Assembly: GCF_945890115.1 (NCBI RefSeq)
Contig: NZ_CAMDCK010000001.1
Span: 1-64,000 of the forward strand
Direction: 5' to 3'
Source of the DNA: Sphingorhabdus sp. EL138
Lineage (GTDB): Bacteria; Pseudomonadota; Alphaproteobacteria; Sphingomonadales; Sphingomonadaceae
Length of the DNA: 64,000 nt
The position numbers and the translations under genes are program-made. This document shows, one piece after another, positions 10,873 through 20,514 of this stretch. How positions within the stretch are numbered: position 1 is the first letter of the stretch; every line of letters begins with the position of its first letter. The notes under the pieces are model-generated. The model saw only the letters and a list, made by a program, of their open reading frames with translations. It searched no databases and had not been told where the DNA came from.

Positions 10873-10952
10873 GGGTCGGGACCATTTAAATTCACCTTCG
10901 CGGCGTCAAAATAGCTTCAAACCGCGAGGGTGGATTTAAGTGATCCTGACCC
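10873..10952. repeat. Long imperfect inverted repeat: 31-nt arms, 18-nt loop
   Basis: GGGTCGGGACCATTTAAATTCACCTTCGCGG (10873-10903) vs CCGCGAGGGTGGATTTAAGTGATCCTGACCC (10922-10952); 26/31 complementary, 4 of the 5 differences G.U-compatible in a + strand RNA. Confidence 0.85.
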
Positions 10953-11014
10953 CAAACAAAGCTTGGCTTTTGCCTCCGTTCCGTGCCAGCGTGCACGAAA
11001 TAAGGGGAACTTAA

Positions 11015-12337
11015 GTGAGGCAAGACACAGCCGCAACAACACGGCCCATGGGGTTCTGGATGGCGCTCGCATTGGTCATGGGCAGCATGATCGGTTCGGG
11101 CGTATTCTTGCTTCCGGCAAGCCTTGCACCCTTGGGATGGAATTCAGTCATTGGCTGGGCGATTACCGTTTCGGGCGCATTATGCGTCGCATCCGTCTTT
11201 GGCGCGCTGAGCAAAGCATTGCCCAAGGCTGGCGGGCCTTATGCTTATACAAAAGCCGCTTTCGGCGATGGTGCCGGCTTTGCGATTGCATGGGCTTATT
11301 GGATTTCGATGTGGGTCGGTAATGCCGCCATAGCAACAGCGGCGGTCAGCTATCTTAGCCAGTTGTTTCCCGTCGTCGGCACCCACGGCGTGTCCGCCGC
11401 CGTTACCATATCCATCGTATGGGCTTTCACGCTGATCAACATTCGCGGGACCAAATTGGCGGGACAAGTTCAGGTCATCTGGACAATTGCCAAGTTGCTC
11501 CCGCTCATCGCGGTTATTGGGCTTGCGGCTTATGTGTTAGCGATTCAAGGCACCGGTGTTGTCCGCAGCTTCGACATGACAGACATTTCGACGGCAAGCA
11601 TTTCGACGGCCACCATTTTGACCCTTTGGGCAATGCTTGGCCTTGAATTGGCCACCGTACCCGCAGACAAGGTGCAAGACCCTGAACGCACCATCAACCG
11701 TGCGACCTTATTTGGAACCGCTGGTGCCGGCGGCATATATATTTTGGTCTGCTCAGCCGTCGTCCTGATGTTGCCTGTGGCAATCACCAGCGCCTCTGCG
11801 GCGCCATTTGCCGATTTTGTGCGCGTCTATGCGGGCACCAACGCTGGCACCGCTATCGCTGCCATTGGCGCAATCAGCGCGCTGGGTGCATTGAACGGAT
11901 GGATCATGTGTCAGGCAGAATTACCCGCCGCTTTAGCGCGCGACGGCTTGTTTCCAGCGTTCATGGGCAAGGCGACCGCCAATGGCACGCCGCGCAACGC
12001 GCATCTATTCTCCACCAGCCTAGTGACGCTCGTCATCCTGATGAACAGCAGCCGGACGATGGCATCAATGTTTGAATTTCTCATATTACTAACCACGGCG
12101 ATCTCGCTGGTCATATATTTCGGTTGCGCAGCGGCCGCGTTCCGACTCATCCAAACGGGCATATTGAAGGTAGGCGCAGGGTTTAAAGTCATCCTATTGC
12201 TGGCCGCCATATATTCCTGCTGGACGATATATGGTGCAGGCACAGAAGCATTGCTCTGGGGCATTGCCTTATTGCTCGCGGGTTTTCCGGTTTTCTGGCT
12301 ATTGCGGCTTGCAAGGGGTTCCAAAGCCGCCACCTGA
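11015..12337 (+). CDS. APC-family amino acid permease (arginine/agmatine antiporter-like)
   Basis: GFWMALALVMGSMIGSGVFLLPASLAPLGWNSVIGW; about 12 hydrophobic segments; GTG start. Confidence 0.9.
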   Translation: MRQDTAATTRPMGFWMALALVMGSMIGSGVFLLPASLAPLGWNSVIGWAITVSGALCVASVFGALSKALPKAGGPYAYTKAAFGDGAGFAIAWAYWISMWVGNAAIATAAVSYLSQLFPVVGTHGVSAAVTISIVWAFTLINIRGTKLAGQVQVIWTIAKLLPLIAVIGLAAYVLAIQGTGVVRSFDMTDISTASISTATILTLWAMLGLELATVPADKVQDPERTINRATLFGTAGAGGIYILVCSAVVLMLPVAITSASAAPFADFVRVYAGTNAGTAIAAIGAISALGALNGWIMCQAELPAALARDGLFPAFMGKATANGTPRNAHLFSTSLVTLVILMNSSRTMASMFEFLILLTTAISLVIYFGCAAAAFRLIQTGILKVGAGFKVILLLAAIYSCWTIYGAGTEALLWGIALLLAGFPVFWLLRLARGSKAAT

Positions 12338-12376
12338 CGCCTACATCCAAAGCACAATGATTTTGCAGGAAAACCG

Positions 12377-13804
12377 ATGAGCTATTCCAATAATTTGGGC
12401 CTATATGTTGACGGCAGCTGGCGCACGGGCGAAGGCCGCGACACGCATTTGGTCATCAATCCAGCCACGGGCGAGACGTTAGCCGAATTACCGTTGGCGA
12501 CGGCTGCTGACCTTGATGAGGCACTGGCCGCAACAGCAAAGGGCTTTGCCCATTGGCGCAGCGTCGACGTTAATGCCCGTTCCGCCATATTGCATAAGGT
12601 CGCTGACCATATTCGCGAACGTGCAGAGCCAATCGCGGTCATGCTTACCACTGAACAGGGCAAGCCGCTAGCCGAAGCGCGCGCGGAGGTGCTGTCCTGT
12701 GCCGCGCAATTCGACTATTTCGCAGAAGAAGCCAAACGCAGCTATGGGCGCGTGCTGGTGCGGCCAACGGGGCAGCGGGCGTTGGTCTTGAAACAACCCG
12801 TCGGGCCAGTGGCAGCCTTTTCGCCGTGGAACTTCCCAGTCAACCTGATGTGCAAGAAAATGGCGGCTGCGTTAGCAGCAGGATGCTCCATCATCGCCAA
12901 ACCGCCGGAAGAAACACCCGCCAGCACCAGCGCAATCATGCAATGCGTCATTGACGGGGGCGTGCCGGGTAATGTCGCGCAATTGGTCTATGGCGTACCC
13001 GACATGGTCAGCCGCCATTTGATAGCGTCGCCCATCATCCGCAAGGTCAGCTTCACTGGCTCGGTCCCCGTTGGTAAACATCTGCTCAAGCTTGCCGCTG
13101 ATGGCGTGAAACGGACCACCATGGAACTGGGCGGTCATGCACCCGTGCTGATTTTCGACGATTGCGACCTTGAAAAAGCCATCACCTTATCCGCCGCCAC
13201 CAAGTTCCGCAACGCGGGCCAAGTGTGCATTTCGCCAACACGTTTCTATGTGCAAGAGGGCGTTTATGAACGCTTCGTGGCTGGCTTTGCCGCGCATACG
13301 ATGAAGGTTCAGGTCGGCAATGGCCTCGACGCAGGCACCGACATGGGCCCTTTGGCCAACGGACGGCGACCGTCGGCAATCGCGGCCTTAGTCGAGGATG
13401 CTACATCAAAGGGTGCAAAGCTACTGACCGGCGGATCGCGCGGCGATCATGGCTTTTTCTTTACGCCAACGGTGCTGTCCGATGTGCCGATGTCGGCCAA
13501 AGTGATGGATGATGAACCCTTTGGTCCCGTTGCATTGATGCGGCCATTCAAGACCTTTGACGAAGCTATTGAACAGGCCAATCGCCTGCCCTTCGGCCTT
13601 GCCGCTTATGCTTTCACCGAAAATGCACGTCAGGCTAACCTCGTCGCCGACGCGCTGGATACAGGGATGGTTGGCCTCAACAGCTTTGTGATCTCGATGC
13701 CTGATGCGCCCTTTGGCGGCGTGAAAGAATCCGGCTTTGGCAGTGAGGGCGGTCCCGAGGGGCTTGATAGCTATTATGTGACCAAGGCAGTCCACCAATA
13801 TTGA
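12377..13804 (+). CDS. NAD(P)-dependent succinate-semialdehyde-type aldehyde dehydrogenase
   Basis: FSPWNFPVNLMCKKMAAALAAGCSIIAKPPEETP, FTGSVPVGKHL, MELGGHAPVLIF, NAGQVCISPTRF, GGVKESGFGSEGG. Confidence 0.94.
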   Translation: MSYSNNLGLYVDGSWRTGEGRDTHLVINPATGETLAELPLATAADLDEALAATAKGFAHWRSVDVNARSAILHKVADHIRERAEPIAVMLTTEQGKPLAEARAEVLSCAAQFDYFAEEAKRSYGRVLVRPTGQRALVLKQPVGPVAAFSPWNFPVNLMCKKMAAALAAGCSIIAKPPEETPASTSAIMQCVIDGGVPGNVAQLVYGVPDMVSRHLIASPIIRKVSFTGSVPVGKHLLKLAADGVKRTTMELGGHAPVLIFDDCDLEKAITLSAATKFRNAGQVCISPTRFYVQEGVYERFVAGFAAHTMKVQVGNGLDAGTDMGPLANGRRPSAIAALVEDATSKGAKLLTGGSRGDHGFFFTPTVLSDVPMSAKVMDDEPFGPVALMRPFKTFDEAIEQANRLPFGLAAYAFTENARQANLVADALDTGMVGLNSFVISMPDAPFGGVKESGFGSEGGPEGLDSYYVTKAVHQY

Positions 13805-14157
13805 TAAAGCGACCGCTGTATCTATGCGCCGGCTTGCTGGCCGTGGCCCTTGGCGCGGTCGGCATTGCCCTGCCTTTGCTGCCGACGGTGCCGTTCATGA
13901 TCTTGGCCGCATTCTGCTTTGCGCGGAGTAGCCCGGCACTTGAGGCGCGGCTGTTGAACCACCCGAGATTTGGACCTCATCTTATGGCGTGGCGGGAAAA
14001 GGGCGCCATTAGTAGGCGCGGAAAATGGTCGGCGACCATCGCATTTGGTGTCAGTATCGCCATCGGCTTTGCCGCTTTGGCGTTGCCATGGTCGCTTGTG
14101 CCCGTTGGAGCAGCCGTGCTTTGCCTTGGTTGGATTTGGCCTAAGCCGGAGGCTTAG
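13801..14157 (+). CDS. YbaN/DUF454 family inner-membrane protein
   Basis: LGAVGIALPLLPTVPFMILAAFCFARSSPALEARLLNHPRFGPHL. Confidence 0.9.
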   Translation: MIKRPLYLCAGLLAVALGAVGIALPLLPTVPFMILAAFCFARSSPALEARLLNHPRFGPHLMAWREKGAISRRGKWSATIAFGVSIAIGFAALALPWSLVPVGAAVLCLGWIWPKPEA

Positions 14158-14171
14158 GGTCCTGACCCTAA
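14154..14171. terminator. Short palindrome overlapping the stops of two convergent genes
   Basis: TTAGGGT-CCTG-ACCCTAA; contains the TAG of DUF454 and the complement of the crtZ stop. Confidence 0.6.
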
Positions 14172-14683
14172 ATGGCGGCGTCGCGGACAATCGCCGTCCC
14201 GGCCGCGCGCTGTTTTTTCAGATCAGCCTTCAACTTGGCTGGGTCGCGCGCCAAGACGAAGCCAAAGCTCACCCCGCCTTCCTTGCCAATAGTGGCATGG
14301 TGCAGCTTGTGCGCCTGTACCAAACGTTTCGCATAGCCACTGCGCGGGACATATTTGAAATAGCGTTGATGCACGAGGCCATCGTGGATGACCGTGTAAA
14401 TGATGCCGTAAAACAGGACTCCAAGGCCGATCCATGTCGCGGGTTCCCACGCGTCGTTGCCAAGCACTAAAGGGCTGCCAATCGCGAATAGCGAAATGCT
14501 GGTCGCTGCGCCCACGATGCCATAAAGATCGTTCTTTTCCAGTGCATTATCATGCGGTTCATGATGGTCGCGGTGCCAGCCCCAACCCCAACCATGCATG
14601 ATATATTTATGGCTAGACCAGGCCACCCATTCCATGACAAAGACCGTTGCAAGCACGATAAAAATGATGCTGAAAATGCTCAT
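14168..14683 (-). CDS. crtZ: Beta-carotene hydroxylase (CrtZ-type, fatty acid hydroxylase superfamily)
   Basis: EWVAWSSHKYIMHGWGWGWHRDHHEPHDNALEKNDLYGIV, HDGLVHQRY, LVQAHKLHHA His boxes; start MSIFSIIF. Confidence 0.93.
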   Translation of the reverse strand: MSIFSIIFIVLATVFVMEWVAWSSHKYIMHGWGWGWHRDHHEPHDNALEKNDLYGIVGAATSISLFAIGSPLVLGNDAWEPATWIGLGVLFYGIIYTVIHDGLVHQRYFKYVPRSGYAKRLVQAHKLHHATIGKEGGVSFGFVLARDPAKLKADLKKQRAAGTAIVRDAAI

Positions 14684-14777
14684 AATAACCCTAATAGACG
14701 CAATGTTTTCAATTTTGAAGTGCAACCAGCGTTGCCTCACTTGATTTAGCTGCAATCGCTTCTATGGCATTTTTATT

Positions 14778-16208
14778 ATGTCAGCACCGCAAACATTGTA
14801 CGAAAAAATCTGGAACGCTCATGTCGTGGAGCAACGCGACGATGGAACGTGCCTGATCTTTATCGACCGTCATCTTGTCCACGAAGTTACCAGCCCGCAA
14901 GCCTTTGAAGGCCTTCGCGTCGCCGGACGCCAGGTGCGGCGGCCAGACCTGACTTTGGCCGTGCCGGATCATAATCTTCCAACTACGGCGCGTTTAGACG
15001 CCAACGGCAACAATATCCCGATTGCTGACCCCGAAAGCGCGCAGCAATTGGAAGCACTGGAACGTAACGCGCCGGAGTTCGGTATCTCGTATATTGACGC
15101 CACCGACGTGAAGCAGGGCATAGTCCACGTCGTCGGTCCGGAACAAGGTTTTTCCTTGCCCGGAACGACAATTGTCTGCGGGGATAGCCATACCGCCTGT
15201 CATGGCGGACTGGGCGCATTGGCCTTTGGCATTGGCACGTCAGAGGTCGAACATGTTTTGGCGACACAAACACTTCAACTTAGCCGGTCCAAGTCGATGG
15301 AAGTCCGCGTTGAGGGCGAACTTGGCCCTGGCGTTTCGGCCAAAGACGTTGTGCTGCATATCACCGGCGTGCTGGGCGCGTCTGGTGGGACGGGCCATGT
15401 CATCGAATATACAGGCGCCGTCATTCGCGCACTCAGCATTGAGGGCCGCTTGACCATTTCCAACATGGCAATCGAACATGGCGCGCGCGCTGGCTTGGTC
15501 GCGCCTGACGATGTGACTTATGCCTATCTGAAGGGTCGCCCGATGGCCCCCAAGGGCGGCGATTGGGACGCAGCTGTCGCTTATTGGCGTTCACTCGCAA
15601 CCGATATAGACGCAGTCTATGACAAGGTCGTCACCATCAGCGCCGCCGACATCGCGCCAAGCGTCACTTGGGGCACGAGCCCAGAGGATGTGTTGCCGAT
15701 TACAGGCGTCGTTCCCGATCCGTCGACCTTTGCCGATCCATCGAAGCAAGCCGCGGCCCAAAAATCACTGGACTATATGGGACTTACCCCCGGCATGCCG
15801 ATGACCGACATATCGGTGGAAAATATCTTCATCGGTAGTTGCACCAATAGCCGGATTGAAGATCTGCGCGCTGCTGCAGCCGTGCTGAAAGGCCGCAAAA
15901 AGGCGGATAATGTCAAATGGGCAATTGTCGTTCCCGGCAGCGGCCTAGTGAAGCAGCAGGCTGAGGCGGAAGGTCTTGACCGCATATTCATCGATGCCGG
16001 TCTTGAATGGCGCGAACCGGGTTGTTCAGCCTGCTTGGGGATGAATCCCGACAAGGTACCTGCCGGAGAGCGTTGCGCATCCACCAGCAACCGCAATTTT
16101 GTGGGACGGCAAGGCCCCGGCGCCCGCACGCATTTGGTCAGCCCGGCTATGGCCGCAGCTGCAGCCATCACTGGAAGGCTTACCGATGTGCGCGCATTTA
16201 TGGACTAA
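14778..16208 (+). CDS. leuC: 3-isopropylmalate dehydratase large subunit
   Basis: [82 protein letters not shown]. Confidence 0.98.
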   Translation: MSAPQTLYEKIWNAHVVEQRDDGTCLIFIDRHLVHEVTSPQAFEGLRVAGRQVRRPDLTLAVPDHNLPTTARLDANGNNIPIADPESAQQLEALERNAPEFGISYIDATDVKQGIVHVVGPEQGFSLPGTTIVCGDSHTACHGGLGALAFGIGTSEVEHVLATQTLQLSRSKSMEVRVEGELGPGVSAKDVVLHITGVLGASGGTGHVIEYTGAVIRALSIEGRLTISNMAIEHGARAGLVAPDDVTYAYLKGRPMAPKGGDWDAAVAYWRSLATDIDAVYDKVVTISAADIAPSVTWGTSPEDVLPITGVVPDPSTFADPSKQAAAQKSLDYMGLTPGMPMTDISVENIFIGSCTNSRIEDLRAAAAVLKGRKKADNVKWAIVVPGSGLVKQQAEAEGLDRIFIDAGLEWREPGCSACLGMNPDKVPAGERCASTSNRNFVGRQGPGARTHLVSPAMAAAAAITGRLTDVRAFMD

Positions 16209-16320
16209 CATATAATAGCACGATTTGCCGTTGCGCGTTCAACCTTGCGCAAAGATAAGCTATTCTCTTTACTAGTCACAGAAGCCAAAGCTAAGGTTTA
16301 GTCCATCAAGGAAGAGACAT

Positions 16321-16527
16321 ATGACCGATAAAAAATCCGATGGCGACGCCAAATGGTCGACCACAGCAAAAGTTGGTGCAGCCGTAGGGTCAGCTGCGTT
16401 GGTGGCTGCATTATTATATGCCGGACGGCGCAGCCTGACCCAGAAAAAGGGCAAGCTTGAACCTATATCCCCGGAGCCCGAAGTCGAGCCAATCCGTCAA
16501 AATCAACCCAAAACGGGAACGGACTAA
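16321..16527 (+). CDS. Small single-TM hypothetical protein between leuC and leuD
   Basis: 68 aa with a TM-like segment [19 protein letters not shown]; upstream AAGGAAGAG SD-like sequence. Confidence 0.65.
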   Translation: MTDKKSDGDAKWSTTAKVGAAVGSAALVAALLYAGRRSLTQKKGKLEPISPEPEVEPIRQNQPKTGTD

Positions 16528-16531
16528 ACCT

Positions 16532-17125
16532 ATGCAGCCTATCAGCAGCGTTAAGGGCAAGGCCTATCCGCTTGGGCTGAAAAATGTCGACACCGACATT
16601 ATCATTCCGGCCGCGTGGCTCAAAACCATAAGCCGGTCCGGGCTTGGCAAAGGCGCGTTTCAAACACTGCGCGGCGTGGCGGGCAATGTATTTGATGATC
16701 CGGCATATGCAGGCGCGCCAATATTAATCGCTGGCGACAATTTTGGGTGCGGGTCAAGCCGCGAACATGCCGCTTGGGCTATGGCCGATTTGGGTATTTC
16801 GGCTGTTATAGCGCCAAGTTTCTCCGACATATTTTCCGGCAACGCCTTCAAAAATGGTCTATTAGCTATCGTCCTGCCGCAAGAAGCCATAGACCGCCTG
16901 ATGGACGTGGCGAAGACCGATGAGATCCATATCGATCTGGAAACGCAGACAGTCACCACGCCGTTTCAGGACCGCTTTGCATTTGAAATCGACCCCTTTC
17001 GCAAACATTGCCTGATCAACGGCGTCGATGAAATCGGCCTCACGCTCAAAAGCAGCGACGCCATTTCGGCCTATGAAAACAAGATTTCGGCAAGCCAGTC
17101 CTGGCTGTCGCCCAACCAAGCCTAG
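16532..17125 (+). CDS. leuD: 3-isopropylmalate dehydratase small subunit
   Basis: [67 protein letters not shown]. Confidence 0.97.
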   Translation: MQPISSVKGKAYPLGLKNVDTDIIIPAAWLKTISRSGLGKGAFQTLRGVAGNVFDDPAYAGAPILIAGDNFGCGSSREHAAWAMADLGISAVIAPSFSDIFSGNAFKNGLLAIVLPQEAIDRLMDVAKTDEIHIDLETQTVTTPFQDRFAFEIDPFRKHCLINGVDEIGLTLKSSDAISAYENKISASQSWLSPNQA

Positions 17126-17134
17126 GAGAGAGAC

Positions 17135-18130
17135 ATGCGCGCCTTATTATCAACCGCCAGCGGCGGCCCCGAAACGCTCGTTACGGGCGAACTGCCTGAA
17201 CCAGTCGCTGGTCCTGGCCAAGTCGTTGTTGCGGTAAAAGCATGCTCGATCAACTTTCCTGACACGTTGATGATTGTCGACCTGTATCAGTTTAAACCCG
17301 AGCGCCCCTTTGCCCCCGGCGGCGAAATCGCTGGTATCGTCGAAGCCATTGGCGAAGGCGTTAGCGGATTTGCCATTGGCGACCGCGTGATAGGGCTGTG
17401 CGGCAATGGCGGGCTGACTGAAAAGGTCGCGGTTGCGGCGTTCAACTGCTTCAAAATGCCCGACGCCATGTCTTTTGACGATGGTGCGTCGTTGCTGATG
17501 ACATATGGCACATCGATTCATGCGCTGAAAGATCGCGGTCATATGAAGGCTGGCGACAATGTCTTGGTCCTCGGTGGGGCTGGCGGCATTGGCATTTCGG
17601 CGATTGAGCTGGCCAAAGCTTATGGTGGCCGCGTGGTCGCTGGTGTTTCGAGCGAAGCCAAAGCCAAAATAGCAAGAGAGGCCGGCGCCGATGAAGTTGT
17701 GGTTTACCCCCATCAGCCCTTCGATAAGGATCAATCCAAGGCCGTGGCCGAAATGTTCAAGGCCGCCGCTGGCCGCGATGGCTTCAACATCATTTATGAC
17801 ACAGTCGGCGGAGATTATAGCGAGCCTGCGGTGCGCGCCATTGCATGGGAAGGCAAGTTTCTGGTCGTTGGCTTCCCCGCGGGCATCGCCAAGCTGCCGT
17901 TAAACTTGACATTGCTGAAAAGCTGCGACGTTTGCGGCGTCTTCTGGGGCGCCTTTGCCGCGCGTACGCCACATAAGAACCACGCCAACGTCTCGGAATT
18001 GTTCGATCTTTATGCCGCGGGCAAAATCAAGCCACGTATTTCGGAGACGTTCGCACTGGCCGATGCTGGGACCGCGATTGCCCGGCTTGGTGACCGCGCG
18101 GCTGTCGGGAAGCTGGTGGTGCACATTTGA
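17135..18130 (+). CDS. NADPH:quinone oxidoreductase / zinc-type alcohol dehydrogenase family
   Basis: FAPGGEIAGIVEAIGEGV, VLGGAGGIGISAIELAKAYGG, YDTVGGDYSEPAVRAIAWEGKFLVVGFPAG. Confidence 0.92.
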   Translation: MRALLSTASGGPETLVTGELPEPVAGPGQVVVAVKACSINFPDTLMIVDLYQFKPERPFAPGGEIAGIVEAIGEGVSGFAIGDRVIGLCGNGGLTEKVAVAAFNCFKMPDAMSFDDGASLLMTYGTSIHALKDRGHMKAGDNVLVLGGAGGIGISAIELAKAYGGRVVAGVSSEAKAKIAREAGADEVVVYPHQPFDKDQSKAVAEMFKAAAGRDGFNIIYDTVGGDYSEPAVRAIAWEGKFLVVGFPAGIAKLPLNLTLLKSCDVCGVFWGAFAARTPHKNHANVSELFDLYAAGKIKPRISETFALADAGTAIARLGDRAAVGKLVVHI

Positions 18131-18198
18131 CGTGCATCAGCCTTGTTGATTGTACGCAAAGCCATTATCTTGGGCAGACAACAGATAGGAACTGCAAC

Positions 18199-18522
18199 AT
18201 GACAAGTTTCGACAACCGCGAGACCGCTTTTGAAAACAAGTTTGCGCATGACGCAGAAACGCAGTTCAAGATAACCGCCCGCCGGAACAAGCTGCTTGGG
18301 CACTGGGCCGCCGAAAAAATGGGTCTTACGCCAGAAGAGACCGCAGCTTACGCCACTTCCGTCGTGCAAGCGGACTTTGAAGAAGCTGGCGACGAAGATG
18401 TTGTGCGCAAGCTGCTAGGTGATTTGACGTCGGCAGGTGTTGAAATTGACGATGCCATGATTCGTGGCGCGCTTGAGGACAAAATGGTCGAAGCGCGTCG
18501 CCAGTTTATCGAGCCAGCCTAA
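18199..18522 (+). CDS. DUF1476 family protein (alphaproteobacterial F1-ATPase inhibitor zeta-like)
   Basis: MTSFDNRETAFENKFAHDAETQFKITARRNKLLGHWAAEKMGL. Confidence 0.88.
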   Translation: MTSFDNRETAFENKFAHDAETQFKITARRNKLLGHWAAEKMGLTPEETAAYATSVVQADFEEAGDEDVVRKLLGDLTSAGVEIDDAMIRGALEDKMVEARRQFIEPA

Positions 18523-18758
18523 TGGCAATGCAGGCAGACGAAATTGAAGGCATGATCAAGGCCGCTTTGCCCGATGCCTTGGTGGAGATTACCGACCTTG
18601 CCGGTGACGGCAACCATTATGCCGCGCGTGTAGTGAGCGAAAGCTTTCGCGGGCTACCCCGCGTAAAACAGCATAAGGCGGTTTACGACGCGCTGGGCGG
18701 ACGGATGGGCGGCGTTTTGCATGCCTTGCAGCTCACGACAGCCATTCCTCATAATTAG
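18522..18758 (+). CDS. BolA family protein
   Basis: EGMIKAALPDALVEITDLAGDGNHYAARVVSESFRGLPRVKQHKAVYDAL. Confidence 0.94.
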   Translation: MAMQADEIEGMIKAALPDALVEITDLAGDGNHYAARVVSESFRGLPRVKQHKAVYDALGGRMGGVLHALQLTTAIPHN

Positions 18759-18777
18759 AATTTTTGGAGTATTATAC

Positions 18778-19104
18778 ATGAGCGTTCACGAACGGATCGA
18801 AGAGATCGTCAAAGGTAATAATGTTGTTCTGTTTATGAAGGGCAGCCCCCTGTTTCCGCAATGCGGTTTTTCGAGCAAGGCGATAGCCATTCTTGACCAT
18901 CTCAACGTCGCTTATGAAAGCGTCGATGTGCTGCAAGACATGGAAATCCGTGCTGCTATTAAAGATTATAGCGATTGGCCAACAATCCCGCAGCTTTATG
19001 TTAAGGGCGAATTTCTGGGCGGTTCCGATATCATGATGGAAATGTACGACGCGGGCGAACTACAGGAGCTCGTGCAAACCGAGGGCCTTGCAAAGCCAGC
19101 ATAA
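18778..19104 (+). CDS. grxD: Monothiol glutaredoxin, Grx4 family
   Basis: VVLFMKGSPLFPQCGFSSKAIAIL, DWPTIPQLYVKGEFLGGSDIMMEMYDAGEL. Confidence 0.96.
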   Translation: MSVHERIEEIVKGNNVVLFMKGSPLFPQCGFSSKAIAILDHLNVAYESVDVLQDMEIRAAIKDYSDWPTIPQLYVKGEFLGGSDIMMEMYDAGELQELVQTEGLAKPA

Positions 19105-19123
19105 GCGGTAGGATGCATTAGAA

Positions 19124-19155
19124 CTTCATGTGACGCGCTGACGCGTCGCATGAAG
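19124..19155. terminator. Strong hairpin between convergent grxD and MFS genes
   Basis: CTTCATGTGACGCG-CTGA-CGCGTCGCATGAAG, 14-bp stem with one G.U; followed by GTTTCTT. Confidence 0.7.
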
Positions 19156-19171
19156 GTTTCTTGTCTGGCCA

Positions 19172-20419
19172 TCATGCGGCGATTGTTCCGGCTTTCTCGA
19201 CGCGCTGGATATGCGGCAACAGCCAATGCAGCCAGCCCAAAGCCAGTAAATAAGACGCTGCAGCAAAGATAAACAGGGGCGTGAAACCCAACCCCGCCGC
19301 CAAAGCGGTACCTGTCACCAGCTGGATCAAGGCGCCGCCCATGTTGCCCATGAATGCGCCAAAAGCGGTAACGCGCCCAACCTTGCCGCGCGGTACGACG
19401 TCGGTGATGATCGAGAATATCGACAACGAAAAGCCCTGATGCCCCGCCATCACCACGCCCATCATAATCGCCACGGGCCAGAATGAATCCAACGTGAGAA
19501 CGAAGGGCAATGGCACCACAATGGCAGCCGACCCAAACATGATCGTCTTGCGCACGCGGTTGACGCTCCATCCCGCTTCCAAAAGCCGTGTTGATAACCA
19601 GCCTGCGAACAGTGCGCCTGCCCCCGACCCGAAAAAGGCTATCGCCAGCGGAATCGCCAGCTCGCCTGTGGTCAGGCCAAATTCCTTGCGATAAAAATCC
19701 GGCAGCCAGAAATTGATGAGCCACCAAGTCGCGTCGGACAACATTTTGGCAATCACGATTGCCCACGTACGCCGTTCCATCAATATGGGACCATAAGGCG
19801 CACCATCATCGGCAAAATCCCGATGGACGTCTTCGGCCTTATCATCAAACTTCACCCCACGCGCTAACCACAGCCACAGCGCCAGCGTTATAAAACCGCC
19901 AACCCCGCCAAAGATAAGCGCGCCGCGCCATCCCCAAATAGCGGCGATCACGGGGATGAAAAACGGCATGGTGATTGTGCCAATCCCGGCAATCGCTGTG
20001 CCCACACCAAAAGCGAACGAGCGCTTGTCCGGAGGAAAAAGCGTGGCGACGGTCTTAATGGTCAGCGGCGTCTGCACAGCCTCCGTCGCGCCAAGGCCGA
20101 TGCGGGCAGCCACAACTTGCCAGCCAGCTATGGCCCAGCCATGCGCCATCGCCGCAAGGCTCCACGTGGTAACGCCAGCTATCATTGAACGCAGCACGCC
20201 AATTCTATCAACGAGCCACCCGGTGAACAAGAAAGACAGCGCTGCTGCAACCTGCGTTACAAAGGCGAGATTGGCAAAATCGGTATCGCTCCAACCGAGG
20301 TCAGCCGAAATGTCAGGCTTCAGAATCGCGATGACTGGCCGGTCTATGGCATTGAAAATGCCGGCAACACACAACAGCCCAAACAATGTCCAGCGCAGCG
20401 TCGGCGTGATTCGCTTCAT
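19172..20419 (-). CDS. MFS transporter
   Basis: AIDRPVIAILKPDISADLGWSDTDFANLAFV; 12 TM-like segments; ACS-type MFS style. Confidence 0.9.
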   Translation of the reverse strand: MKRITPTLRWTLFGLLCVAGIFNAIDRPVIAILKPDISADLGWSDTDFANLAFVTQVAAALSFLFTGWLVDRIGVLRSMIAGVTTWSLAAMAHGWAIAGWQVVAARIGLGATEAVQTPLTIKTVATLFPPDKRSFAFGVGTAIAGIGTITMPFFIPVIAAIWGWRGALIFGGVGGFITLALWLWLARGVKFDDKAEDVHRDFADDGAPYGPILMERRTWAIVIAKMLSDATWWLINFWLPDFYRKEFGLTTGELAIPLAIAFFGSGAGALFAGWLSTRLLEAGWSVNRVRKTIMFGSAAIVVPLPFVLTLDSFWPVAIMMGVVMAGHQGFSLSIFSIITDVVPRGKVGRVTAFGAFMGNMGGALIQLVTGTALAAGLGFTPLFIFAAASYLLALGWLHWLLPHIQRVEKAGTIAA

Positions 20420-20514
20420 GTCGCTTCACCACACTGCATCATTGTCTCCGCTCGGTCGATTGCGCATCGCGCTTTATGCTGGAACTACTCGCGGACTTGC
20501 CTATAGAAGGGCAT

